A stretch of 64,000 nt of DNA, from positions 1 to 64,000 of the forward strand of contig JALVTR010000171.1 in the NCBI GenBank assembly GCA_027035885.1, written 5' to 3'. This DNA is from Desulfurellales bacterium. GTDB taxonomy: Bacteria; Campylobacterota_A; Desulfurellia; Desulfurellales; Hippeaceae. This document shows, one piece after another, positions 17,332-26,648 of the stretch (within the stretch, counting starts at the first letter, position 1; every line of letters starts with the position of its first letter). The notes beneath the pieces are model-generated. The model saw only the letters and a list, made by a program, of their open reading frames with translations. It was not told the origin of the DNA and did no database searches. The translations under genes were made by a program, and so were the position numbers.

Positions 17332-20300
17332 TTAAGCTCCCCTCTCCACAATTTTTATCTCTTCCTCACTTAATCCATATAGTTTATAAACCAATTGGTC
17401 TATTTGCTTTTGATACTCTTTTACCTTTGCTTGTTTTTGCGGATTTTCAAGATAGTCGTCGGATTGAGTAAGGGAAAGGATTTTGTTGACGAGGTCTATA
17501 AAAGGTTGTTGTTGAGGTTGTGTAATTATCTTTATGGGGAGCTTTTTTAAATCGTCAGGATAAAAGCCTAATTTACTTCTTCTAACTGAGTCTAAAAATT
17601 TATATGCCCATTTGGAATTTAATATTGCCAACAAATATTTTAAATTAAATTGTTCTGAATATTTTTCCAATTTTTCTCTTAAAAATTGTATGTGTTTAGT
17701 TTGAAAATCTTTCTTAATACTCATTTCAATGCTTCTATTATTGACTCCTTTTAAATCTTTCCATAAAACTGATACTGTAATACTATGATTACAAAGCAAA
17801 CCTGTATTATCATAAATAGCTCCTGTCATTCCACCCATCATTATCTTGGGAGGAATGTAAAGCTCTGGAAAGGTTGGCCTTCGTATTTTTTTAGGTACTC
17901 TTTGCGTGTTCCATTCAAGATATTTTATTTTTTCAATAGTATATTTACTCATCCATTTTGCTTCTAAATATTTTCTGGAATGAATCTTATCTTCTCTATC
18001 AGATATTAAATCGTTTTTGTTAAATTCACCTTTTGCAAATTTCTCATGAGCATTTAACACCATTCCTACACTTACATAACAGATTTCTCCCCAACTTAAA
18101 GTATTTAAAAGGTCTCCTATAACCTTATTTTCACTATCTAATTTAAAAGTATTTTCCCCCATCTCTAACTGTTTTTTTGAAGGTAAAATAATTTGATTCT
18201 CCCATTTTTCTAAGTGCTTTATTCGTAACGGTATGTGATTCGGATTTATTTCTTTTTTAAGTTCAATAATTATATTTCTTACCTCTGCTTCAAAAATTTT
18301 TAAGTCTGAACAGAAATTTATTCTATTTATAACAGCATTATTAAGAAAGTATTCGTGTGATTTTATTGCATACTTAGATGTCATATAAGCATCCGGTATT
18401 ATATACTCAAGAATTCCCCGTGGAGCAAGTAATTGGAATCCTTTTTCAATAAATGCTACATATAAGTCCCACTTTTCCCATAATGTCTTGTAAGTATTTA
18501 GTTTTTTTATTGCCTTTCTCTGTTCTTTTATATCTGGATTGTCAGCTCTAACGTATGGTGGGTTAGCAATCACTATATCAAAACCACCCTTTTGGTGGAA
18601 CACCTCAGAAAAATATACTTCAAAATCAAATTTTTTATGTCCCATTGTAATATTGCTTATCAATTCCTCAATCTTACTTTTATACTCCTGCTTCTTTGCT
18701 GGATCGGTTTCTTTGAAATAAAGTGGTTTTAATTTCTCCAGTTCATAAAACAATTTCCAATTCAAGACATCTTTTTCCACTCCTACAAGAGAATTACCTT
18801 GTACAATCTTATAATCCAGATTAGGCAGTGGTTTAATGTTATCAATATTCTCTTCATCAACCACCAAAGACAGCCAGAGGCGGAGTTTGGCGATTTCAAC
18901 CGCGCTTTCGTCTATATCCACACCATAGATGGATTTTTCAATTGCGTTTGCCTTGAAACAGTAGTCGCTTCTATCTTTTTTATCGTCTATAAATTCCGTT
19001 AAGATATTGCGCAACCTAACAATTTCATTCATTACGCCGACAGGGAAAGCTCCCGAGCCTACGGCAGGGTCGCAGATTTTGATTTTCTCAAGAGCGTTAT
19101 CTATAAATTTTGCGTTTTTTCGTATGCTCTCAGGTATACCGTGTTTATATTTTCCACCTTCTTTGAGTTCTCCGTTACTAAGCGCTTTTTCTATTTCAAT
19201 TATGTGTTCGCCATAATGGATAAAAATTTCCAAATCTTCTTTGATTGACATCAATGCTTTTTCTTCAAACGGCAGCTTTGATAATCCTTTTTTTTGCTTA
19301 ATTTCAAAAAGCGGCTGCTTACCCTTATTTTTTAAAATGATCTTTTCAAACTCATTCAAAAGGTAGTATAACAGACTTTGCTGCGTCATATAATGAACTA
19401 TTGCTCTTGGTGTGTAAAATGCACCGCTATTTTTTCTCTCTTTCACCTCAAGCATTCTTTCAAACACCTTGCCAAGCATCTCAGGGTCTATTGCAACCTC
19501 TTTTTCGAGCGGTTCATCTTCCTTTACGGTAAAGTTGAATAAATCGAAAATATCAAGTATCCCACTGCCTTCGTCGTTATCATCTGTTTTATTGGAAAAA
19601 ATGCTGTTTGGTATAACAATATCTGTTTTCTCCCAGTCATAAAAATTTATCGGGTCAAACAGACCGCCGTTTAGAAACGGGATTCGGCAGTTGAATTTTT
19701 TGTAGAAATCCGTATCCCTCTTTTTACTTAGGGCATCGTAAAACAAAAACTCCAAGTAATCGTTGAAAAAGTTTTCGTTGCTGGATTTTGCTTGATTAAA
19801 AAGGTTTCTTAGAAAGTTTCTGTCGCCTTCTCCGTAGGATTGACCCTGCTTTAAGCCAAGCCAGCCCTTTCTTTGTAAAAAGTAGAGAAAAACAATCTGT
19901 CCGAGGAGCTTTTTTGCAAAGTGGAGAGTGTCAATTTTTTTTATTTCAAATTCCTTTTTTATTATCTCATCATTAGCAACAATCTTGTCTAACTCATCTT
20001 TCAGATTAAAAAGCTGAGCCTTGTATCTTTCGAAAAACTCCTCAGAAACAGATTCTATATTGAAGGCTTCTTCCAAATCAGATAAGTATGGTGGGTTATC
20101 GTCTTTCAATATTCCTACAAGCTGTTTTTGTGCTGTGTGGCTTTTGCCTTTTTCGCCTACCAAGAAAGAAGAAAGTTTGGCGGGTGTCAGTTCATCTTGT
20201 CCTTTTTGCAGGCTGTATTGCATTTTTATCAGAGAAAAACGCCAATCGGGTGATTTTTGACTGTAAAACGCCACCAATCCGGCATCTTTAAATTCACCGC

Positions 20301-20622
20301 CGCGGGAACCGTTTAGATACCATCGAATAAAATTTCTCTGGGACGAGCGGGCAAATTCTACTGAGTGTTCTCTTTTTAACTCGACAATTAAAACATCGGT
20401 TATGTTTCCTTCTTTATCCTCAAATTTACCGATACGCTCCATTTTTCGTATTATGTTTTGATATGCTTTCGGTATAAGGTTTCCTGTGTATGCTCCGCCG
20501 TTTCCAAAAGGTTTTATTTCAATGTTTTTTAGAAGATTTTTCACAAAGTATGTGTATTTTTCCTTATCAAAGGTATTTTCAAAAACCTCTTTAATAATCT
20601 TTTTTGCTTCGTATTCTTTCAT
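17332..20622 (-). CDS. Eco57I-class (type IIG-like) DNA methyltransferase/restriction protein
   Basis: 'ICDPAVGSGAFPVGV', 'IANPPYVRADN', N-terminal 'TDVLIVELKRE' nuclease-like; 1096 aa. Confidence 0.9.
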   Translation of the reverse strand: MKEYEAKKIIKEVFENTFDKEKYTYFVKNLLKNIEIKPFGNGGAYTGNLIPKAYQNIIRKMERIGKFEDKEGNITDVLIVELKREHSVEFARSSQRNFIRWYLNGSRGGEFKDAGLVAFYSQKSPDWRFSLIKMQYSLQKGQDELTPAKLSSFLVGEKGKSHTAQKQLVGILKDDNPPYLSDLEEAFNIESVSEEFFERYKAQLFNLKDELDKIVANDEIIKKEFEIKKIDTLHFAKKLLGQIVFLYFLQRKGWLGLKQGQSYGEGDRNFLRNLFNQAKSSNENFFNDYLEFLFYDALSKKRDTDFYKKFNCRIPFLNGGLFDPINFYDWEKTDIVIPNSIFSNKTDDNDEGSGILDIFDLFNFTVKEDEPLEKEVAIDPEMLGKVFERMLEVKERKNSGAFYTPRAIVHYMTQQSLLYYLLNEFEKIILKNKGKQPLFEIKQKKGLSKLPFEEKALMSIKEDLEIFIHYGEHIIEIEKALSNGELKEGGKYKHGIPESIRKNAKFIDNALEKIKICDPAVGSGAFPVGVMNEIVRLRNILTEFIDDKKDRSDYCFKANAIEKSIYGVDIDESAVEIAKLRLWLSLVVDEENIDNIKPLPNLDYKIVQGNSLVGVEKDVLNWKLFYELEKLKPLYFKETDPAKKQEYKSKIEELISNITMGHKKFDFEVYFSEVFHQKGGFDIVIANPPYVRADNPDIKEQRKAIKKLNTYKTLWEKWDLYVAFIEKGFQLLAPRGILEYIIPDAYMTSKYAIKSHEYFLNNAVINRINFCSDLKIFEAEVRNIIIELKKEINPNHIPLRIKHLEKWENQIILPSKKQLEMGENTFKLDSENKVIGDLLNTLSWGEICYVSVGMVLNAHEKFAKGEFNKNDLISDREDKIHSRKYLEAKWMSKYTIEKIKYLEWNTQRVPKKIRRPTFPELYIPPKIMMGGMTGAIYDNTGLLCNHSITVSVLWKDLKGVNNRSIEMSIKKDFQTKHIQFLREKLEKYSEQFNLKYLLAILNSKWAYKFLDSVRRSKLGFYPDDLKKLPIKIITQPQQQPFIDLVNKILSLTQSDDYLENPQKQAKVKEYQKQIDQLVYKLYGLSEEEIKIVERGA

Positions 20623-20629
20623 AAGCTCC

Positions 20630-23600
20630 CTACTTTAATAAATATTCTGACAATATAACTTCCTTTGGACTGTTTAGAGAAATATCCTGTGCTGTTTGTA
20701 CCTTGTTAAATAACTGACTTGGTAAATTTCTCTTAATAATAGCGAGTATTTTCGCAGGGTTTTTCTCACCGTTTATACCGTCGAAAATTTTCTTAGCTGT
20801 TTTTTTAGGCATTGAACCATCTTCAATTAATTTTCTAACTCTCTCGATATATTCATCGTCTATTTCAGTAAAGCCGTCGTATTTTCTCATTTCTTTCGAT
20901 TTTAATATTTTCAAAATCCTTACAGCATTATCTCTTCCGCCTTTTCTGGGCATTTCTTGTTCTATAATATCCTCGCTTAAATCCGAATCTATTTTTAATT
21001 TGTTTTTGGCTAATAAATCGTAAAATTGTTTTGGAAGTTTATGTGCTTTTGTTTTCTCAGTTGCTTCAAACAATTTTGCAGATGTTAAGAAATCGAGCTC
21101 TATACTCCCTTGCTCGTTTGACAAATAAAATTTTTCGAGTTTCCCTTTTCTGAAATAGGTTATAAGTGAATCTTGAAACTCTTCATATTTGGATGATGTT
21201 TTTCTTGCCACTCTTGCTTTTTTTGGCAGGTTCTTTATCTGTGCAAAAAGCTCTTTGTTGTTATCTCTTATATTTTCAATAATTTTTAGATATTTTAATT
21301 CGCTTTCTTCTCCTTCTTCGTCGCCAAGGATGAAATCCTTAGAGGTTAATCTATCAAAAAGCTCAAAAGATTTTATCTCTTCACCGTCTGTTAAGAGTTT
21401 TGCATCATTTCCCAGCATCTCTATGAAATATTTAATTTTGGCAATAGCTGCCTCTTTCAGTTTTATGATGCTGTTTGCTTCTTCTGTCGGGAAAAAGTTA
21501 TAAATGTATATTTCTTTAAAAGGTGTATCAACACGATTTATTCGCCCGACACGCTGAATCATTCTCGTTGGATTCCAGGGAATGTCATAATTTATCACAA
21601 CATTTGAGCGATGCAGATTTACACCTTCGGATAAAACTTCAGTTGTTACAATTATGCGATAATCATCCTTTTTATTTTGAGCTTTTGCATCAAAATTTGA
21701 AATAACCTTTTTAAGATCTGTGTCGTTTGAACCGCCATGATAGATTAAAATCTTTTCCTTTAAGCTACGTTCTAACTCTTTTGATAGATATTCTGCTGTT
21801 TCTTTCGACTCTGTAAATATTATCAGTTTATTGTTTTTTAAGATGCTATCTTTATTTATTTTTTCAATAAAGCTTTTCAGTTTGGGGTCATAATTTATTT
21901 GAGACCACAAATCGTGTATTTTTCTCAATGTTTCTAAGTCAGACTTGATATCTGATTCAAGCTGGCTTGTAAAATTATCTTTTTTATATTCTTCGGCTTT
22001 CTCATCATCTATAAGACGTTGAATTTCGTCGAAATTATCATCAAGAAGGCAGTCAATTATTTTTTGCCAATACTTTTTGCTAATATAAACAAAACCTTTA
22101 TTGTAAGCCGATAAAAAATTTTCATAAGATTTTATAAACCTATTAAGTGTATGTTTAAAGGCATAGAAACTGCTTTCCAGTCTTTTTACAAGCAGAATTT
22201 TCATAAATCCGCCCATATTTCTTTGACTTGTTTTCTCCTGTGCGGTGAGTTCGTCTTTAAGGTACAGCAAGGGTGTGTATCTGGCGTATTTAAACTGTTT
22301 TTCGTCTGTAATCAGTTCAATTGTTTTTGTAAAAATCTCATTTAGCTTTCTATCTAATGCGTAATAAATTGGCTTTGGCGCTGAAACTTTAGGAAATTTC
22401 AAACCCTGTTGCTTTAGGTCATCTTTAAAGTATTTTTCAATCTCATTTCTTGTTCTGCGAACCATTATGTATTTTAAAACCTTATTTCTTATCTGCATGG
22501 CATTGTCTTTTACTATATCCATATACTCATCATAATCGGTTTTACGGTCTAAATTTTTTAATCTATTCTGCAAATAATTAAAGAATTTCTCAAGATTTTT
22601 AACACCGGGTATAGTGCTATTTTTTCCTTTCTGAAATAGTTTTATTTGCGCTAAAATATCCAAAGGAGAGTTATTTAACGGTGTTGCCGTTATTAAAATA
22701 ACTTTTTTCCCCCTGCAAATGGTTGCAAGTTTTTCATAAGTTACGGTGTTTTCATTTCTGAATTTATGCACTTCGTCAATAAAAACATTGTCATACAGCT
22801 CAGTGCCTCTTTCAATTATATCGTCAAGTTTGCCAACGGATTCAAATCTGGCTGCAATCTTAAAATCATTGAAAACATTAGGCCATGAGTTAGGGTTGTC
22901 CTCATTTAATAGAGCCGGAGAGGCAATAATAAGGTTTCTTCCAGGTAATTGATTGGCAAGAAGGGCTGCCATATAGGTTTTACCCAGACCAACTACATCT
23001 GCTAAAAATACTCCGCCATATTCTTCAAGAATTTTTTTGGCATTGATAACTGCCTGTTCCTGATACTGAAGTTTCATAAAATCCTTTGGCAAATAGTTGA
23101 AAATCAAGTCCGGGTCGAGACTTAAATCAGTTTTGAAATACTCATAGAGCAATTTTAGATAAATTTGATAAGGGGTTATTGTGTTGTTAAAATGGGTTTT
23201 ATTCATAACGGTTTCTGCATAATAATCTGTTATATCGACTGCTTCAGACCAGAGTTTCTCAAACCGTTCGAGGGCATATTTTACATCGGAGCTGTTTTTT
23301 AATTGGACATTAAATTCATAATTTGCAACAAGTCCTGATTCTGAAAAATTGCTTGAACCGGTAATCACGTTCCCGAAATCTCTGTCATCTTTATGATAAC
23401 GACTTATATACACCTTCGCATGTATTTTATTTGAAGGATGGGCTTTTATCTCAATTTTTCCTTCTTGCAACCATTCTATAAATTTTAGGATTCCATTCTC
23501 GGTCTCTTGTGTATCATCACTGTTTTCTATCTCTTCAATGACTTTTTTGCCGATAATTTCTTTTGTTCTCGAATGTGTTTCAAAATCCAGCTTATTTTTT

Positions 23601-23842
23601 GATCTGCTTGTTTCAATAATTTGGAAAGTTGGTTTATCGACATTTAAACCGACGAGGATTCGTATTTTTTCTATATTTTCGAAGGATTCATACAGCTGGT
23701 GAAAGCCGCTTATTCTAAAGTAACCGACTAAAACATCAAAAAACTGAACATCTTTCAGGATTGTTTTAAATCTATCAAGCAATGTCCCACTCTCGTCATT
23801 CGTGAAAAAAGTCAGATCATTATCGCTAAAACCTTTGTCCAT
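20630..23842 (-). CDS. PLD-nuclease/SNF2-type helicase fusion
   Basis: HKD 'IHAKVYISR...GNVITGSSNFSESGL'; helicase 'ADVVGLGKTYMAALLA', 'IDEVHKF', 'QRVGRINRVD'. Confidence 0.93.
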   Translation of the reverse strand: MDKGFSDNDLTFFTNDESGTLLDRFKTILKDVQFFDVLVGYFRISGFHQLYESFENIEKIRILVGLNVDKPTFQIIETSRSKNKLDFETHSRTKEIIGKKVIEEIENSDDTQETENGILKFIEWLQEGKIEIKAHPSNKIHAKVYISRYHKDDRDFGNVITGSSNFSESGLVANYEFNVQLKNSSDVKYALERFEKLWSEAVDITDYYAETVMNKTHFNNTITPYQIYLKLLYEYFKTDLSLDPDLIFNYLPKDFMKLQYQEQAVINAKKILEEYGGVFLADVVGLGKTYMAALLANQLPGRNLIIASPALLNEDNPNSWPNVFNDFKIAARFESVGKLDDIIERGTELYDNVFIDEVHKFRNENTVTYEKLATICRGKKVILITATPLNNSPLDILAQIKLFQKGKNSTIPGVKNLEKFFNYLQNRLKNLDRKTDYDEYMDIVKDNAMQIRNKVLKYIMVRRTRNEIEKYFKDDLKQQGLKFPKVSAPKPIYYALDRKLNEIFTKTIELITDEKQFKYARYTPLLYLKDELTAQEKTSQRNMGGFMKILLVKRLESSFYAFKHTLNRFIKSYENFLSAYNKGFVYISKKYWQKIIDCLLDDNFDEIQRLIDDEKAEEYKKDNFTSQLESDIKSDLETLRKIHDLWSQINYDPKLKSFIEKINKDSILKNNKLIIFTESKETAEYLSKELERSLKEKILIYHGGSNDTDLKKVISNFDAKAQNKKDDYRIIVTTEVLSEGVNLHRSNVVINYDIPWNPTRMIQRVGRINRVDTPFKEIYIYNFFPTEEANSIIKLKEAAIAKIKYFIEMLGNDAKLLTDGEEIKSFELFDRLTSKDFILGDEEGEESELKYLKIIENIRDNNKELFAQIKNLPKKARVARKTSSKYEEFQDSLITYFRKGKLEKFYLSNEQGSIELDFLTSAKLFEATEKTKAHKLPKQFYDLLAKNKLKIDSDLSEDIIEQEMPRKGGRDNAVRILKILKSKEMRKYDGFTEIDDEYIERVRKLIEDGSMPKKTAKKIFDGINGEKNPAKILAIIKRNLPSQLFNKVQTAQDISLNSPKEVILSEYLLK

Positions 23843-23967
23843 AATCCACTCCTTTCAATGAGAATAAATTACACTATATATACCTATTTGACAAGGAACT
23901 ATTACGATAATAAATAATATATGAGATTATAAATTTTTAACTTCTCAAGATTTCCCAATACACATTC

Positions 23968-23993
23968 TTTTCACACCTCGCAAGTGTGCATTT
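23968..23993. repeat. interspersed repeat unit 1
   Basis: ttttCACACCTCGCAAGTGTGcatttt. Confidence 0.8.
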
Positions 23994-24069
23994 TGTTTTA
24001 TGGATACTAGATAATTATTACCTATATAGTAAAACTTAAAAATCAATTAACAGGTTTTAGGGTTGTATT

Positions 24070-24296
24070 TTAAAGTAAATTTTTAAATTCTTCCACGGTT
24101 AGACCTGTTTCTTTTATTATTTTTCTTAGTGTTCCTTTTGCTATCTCGCTATGGTCTGGAACAACAATAGCCTGTGAGGATAAGCTATCTGACGTAAAAC
24201 CATATGGCTGCCCTTTTACCTGTCTTTTACATATCCGATTTTTGATAAGGCTGCCGCAACTTTACGACCTGATATCCTTGGAAGATCACTCATCCG
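24070..24296 (-). pseudogene. HicA toxin remnant (stop + frameshift)
   Basis: MSDLPRISGRKVAAALSKIGYVKDR*KGSHMVLR[fs]...VVPDHSEIAKGTLRKIIKETGLTVEEFKNLL. Confidence 0.8.
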
Positions 24297-24502
24297 GCAA
24301 CCTCTACAACTTCTTCATATATTGGCGGAGGGATAGGCTCATTGTGGTCTTTGAGGCTTTCAATATAAACGTCAATTGCCTCTTTGATATTTATCAAGGC
24401 TTCCTGCCTTGTTTTACCTTGTGAGATACAGCCTGGAAGAGATGGAACTTCGGCCGTAAACATTCCGTCTTCATCTTGTTCTATGATAACTCTGTATTTC
24501 AT
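24290..24502 (-). CDS. HicB-family antitoxin
   Basis: MKYRVIIEQDEDGMFTAEVPSLPGCISQGKTRQEALINIKEAIDVYIESLKDHNEPIPPP. Confidence 0.9.
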   Translation of the reverse strand: MKYRVIIEQDEDGMFTAEVPSLPGCISQGKTRQEALINIKEAIDVYIESLKDHNEPIPPPIYEEVVEVAG

Positions 24503-24572
24503 TTTGACCTCTAAAAACCTATTTTTTAAATCATACTATAGTGGTTTTCTATGTCATTTTTTTGAGCCCCTC

Positions 24573-24597
24573 TTTTCACACCTCGCAAGTGTGAATT
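24573..24597. repeat. interspersed repeat unit 2
   Basis: ttttCACACCTCGCAAGTGTGaatt. Confidence 0.8.
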
Positions 24598-24609
24598 ATC
24601 CAGCCTTAC

Positions 24610-25194
24610 TTATTTCTCAACTATCTTGTCAATCTCTTCTTGGACTTTCTCAGACAGAAATACTTTCATCAAAGATTGATAAGGAACGTCCTTTTTATTG
24701 GCTAAAAACTTCAGCTCATCCAATAAAGACTCAGAAAGCCTTAGAGAAATTGTTTTTGTGGATGGTTTTAGGTTGGGAAAAACAGCCTTTTTGGCTTTAT
24801 TCCAGTCTATATAGTCGGTAGAGTCGTGGACTGACCAAAATTCTCTTTCTTCATCTTCGTTTTTAAATTTTGGTATTTTTTTCATCTTTAAACTCCTCGT
24901 ACAGTTTTTTTCTTTTTTGCTCATATCCCTTGCGGATATAACTCTTATTTTTGAGTTTCTTATTGTGAAAACGATAAATAGTTCCCTGCCTAAATCGGTA
25001 TGACCCAGTGCATAAAATCTATCCTCAATGCCGGAGTGTTTATAATCAATATTAACAACAAACGGCAGATTAAAAAAGATCTGTTCGCACTCGCTGATAC
25101 TTACGCCGTGTTTAATCCAATTCTTATTTTCATTGCCGCTATCCCACTCAAAACCCTTAGCAGAATAAATTAATTGTTTTAAATTTTTATCCAT
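24610..25194 (-). CDS. BrnT-BrnA toxin-antitoxin in a single fused reading frame
   Basis: BrnT: FEWDSGNENKNWIKHGVSISECEQIFF...RVISARDMSKKEKN; then BrnA/CopG: MKKIPKFKNEDEEREFWSVHDSTDYIDW...ISLRLSESLLDELK. Confidence 0.8.
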   Translation of the reverse strand: MDKNLKQLIYSAKGFEWDSGNENKNWIKHGVSISECEQIFFNLPFVVNIDYKHSGIEDRFYALGHTDLGRELFIVFTIRNSKIRVISARDMSKKEKNCTRSLKMKKIPKFKNEDEEREFWSVHDSTDYIDWNKAKKAVFPNLKPSTKTISLRLSESLLDELKFLANKKDVPYQSLMKVFLSEKVQEEIDKIVEK

Positions 25195-25356
25195 ATTGTA
25201 AGTATATTCTTAATATATACAAAAATCAAGGGAAAGCGGCTAAAGTTCACTTATTAATGGATTATCGGCTATATCTTTAAATCTTTATAACATCCATAAG
25301 TTGTACTTTATGTTTGAGTCGTTTTTATATAATTTTATTGAAAAAGGCAGCCAAAC

Positions 25357-25379
25357 TTCACACCTCGCAAGTGTGCATT
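25357..25379. repeat. interspersed repeat unit 3
   Basis: ttCACACCTCGCAAGTGTGcatt. Confidence 0.8.
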
Positions 25380-25398
25380 CTGGCATCTAAACCGTTCT

Positions 25399-25713
25399 TT
25401 ACCTTAAATTCATAGGTTTTATTGACTTCAGTATCTCTCTTTCTTTCTTCTTTGCATTATAAAGACTCCATCTAAGTTGAAGATTGAGCCAGAAATCTTC
25501 AGATGTTCCAAAAAATTTTGCCAGCCTTAAAGCTGCACTTGGAGTTATGCCTCTTTTCTTGTTTATTATTTCGTTAATTCTCTGATAAGGGACGTGTATT
25601 GCATTAGACAAATCCTTCTGGGTTATTCCCATAGGCTTTAAAAACTCCTTAAGCAGTATCTCGCCCGTAGGCGTTGGCTCTCTATGGGTTGGAATTCTAA
25701 TCATTTTATTCAT
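25399..25713 (-). CDS. higA: HigA family antitoxin
   Basis: PTPTGEILLKEFLKPMGITQKDLSNAIHVPYQRINEIINKKRGITPSAALRLAKFFGTSEDFWLNLQ. Confidence 0.9.
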   Translation of the reverse strand: MNKMIRIPTHREPTPTGEILLKEFLKPMGITQKDLSNAIHVPYQRINEIINKKRGITPSAALRLAKFFGTSEDFWLNLQLRWSLYNAKKKEREILKSIKPMNLR

Positions 25714-26009
25714 AGACGGATATCAATATATAGACACTCTTATTTGGCAATCTAAAGCTTTGGCATATTTGATTAAGATATTTAAATTCGGCGTATATGT
25801 ATGTATTGTTAAGGCTTTCCAATCTTGAAATATTTGATTTTGAAGTCTTTATCCTTCTGGCTAATTTTTCTTGGGTTACGCCTTTTTTAATTCTTGCTGC
25901 CAGCAGCTCTTTTTTTATCTGTAAATAGGCGTAAGCTCATCGTTCTTTTTTTACTTCTTTGTTGTTTAAAGCCTTTTTTTTTGAAATTTTTAAATGTAGG
26001 TCTATTCAT
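25706..26009 (-). pseudogene. XRE-family antitoxin remnant (frameshifted)
   Basis: MNRPTFKNFKKK[fs]ALNNKEVKKEYDELTPIYR[fs]QIKKELLAARIKKGVTQEKLARRIKTSKSNISRLESLNN. Confidence 0.6.
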
Positions 26010-26290
26010 TATCCACCTCCTTCTTTCTTGCAAGTGCAATTTCAGTCTCTTTCTTGGGCGTTTTCTGAGATTTTTTAATAAAAGAGTGTAAAATTATAAT
26101 TGCTCTATTTTTTGATAGCAGTAGATACACCCTTATAAGTGCGACGCAGGATGCACCCTCTGTGCTTTTGAATGGTGGAAATTCTTAACAAATCCTATTA
26201 ACATGCGTATTTCCTGTAAGTCAAATTTTATAAAATTTTGCAAAAATGGATTTTTCGCATCATACATTCTCAATTCTCTTGCATGCTGTG
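26002..26290 (-). pseudogene. RelE/Gp49-like toxin remnant
   Basis: RVYLLLSKNRAIIILHSFIKKSQKTPKKETEIALARKKEVDNE* in one frame; upstream part decayed. Confidence 0.55.
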
Positions 26291-26399
26291 TGGATCTAAT
26301 AAATGGATAAAAAACAAATTCCTACTTTCATCCATAGAAAAATTTTACTAATGTATCCTAATTTCTGTTCTTTTTAAAAAATGAGTAGTGTAATTACTG

Positions 26400-26640
26400 G
26401 TCAGAAATTTAACGAATAGATAAATCTTTCGTTTTTATCAATTTTTTCTTTTCTGACTTGTTTTGGCTTTTGAATACTTATCCAGATTCGCTGTGTCTTT
26501 CGGTATAAGGATTTCAAAAGGGTAAATTTTTATCTATTCTGTATGGTGTTACTTGAACTATAATTAGAGTCTATAAGAATCAAACGAAAACCAGCTTCAA
26601 TAAACTTCGTTAAAAGCTAACAGATAAGTAAAATTAAAAA
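26400..26640 (-). pseudogene. possible transposase remnant
   Basis: Multi-frame: FIEAGFRLILIDSNYSSSNTIQNR; PFEILIPKDTANLDKYSKAKTSQKRK. Confidence 0.3.
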
Positions 26641-26648
26641 AACAACCC

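Noticed and set aside
23968-25379. CRISPR array from the three 23-bp repeats
   Set aside because: Spacing is 600-780 bp with genes between; no regular spacers and no cas genes.
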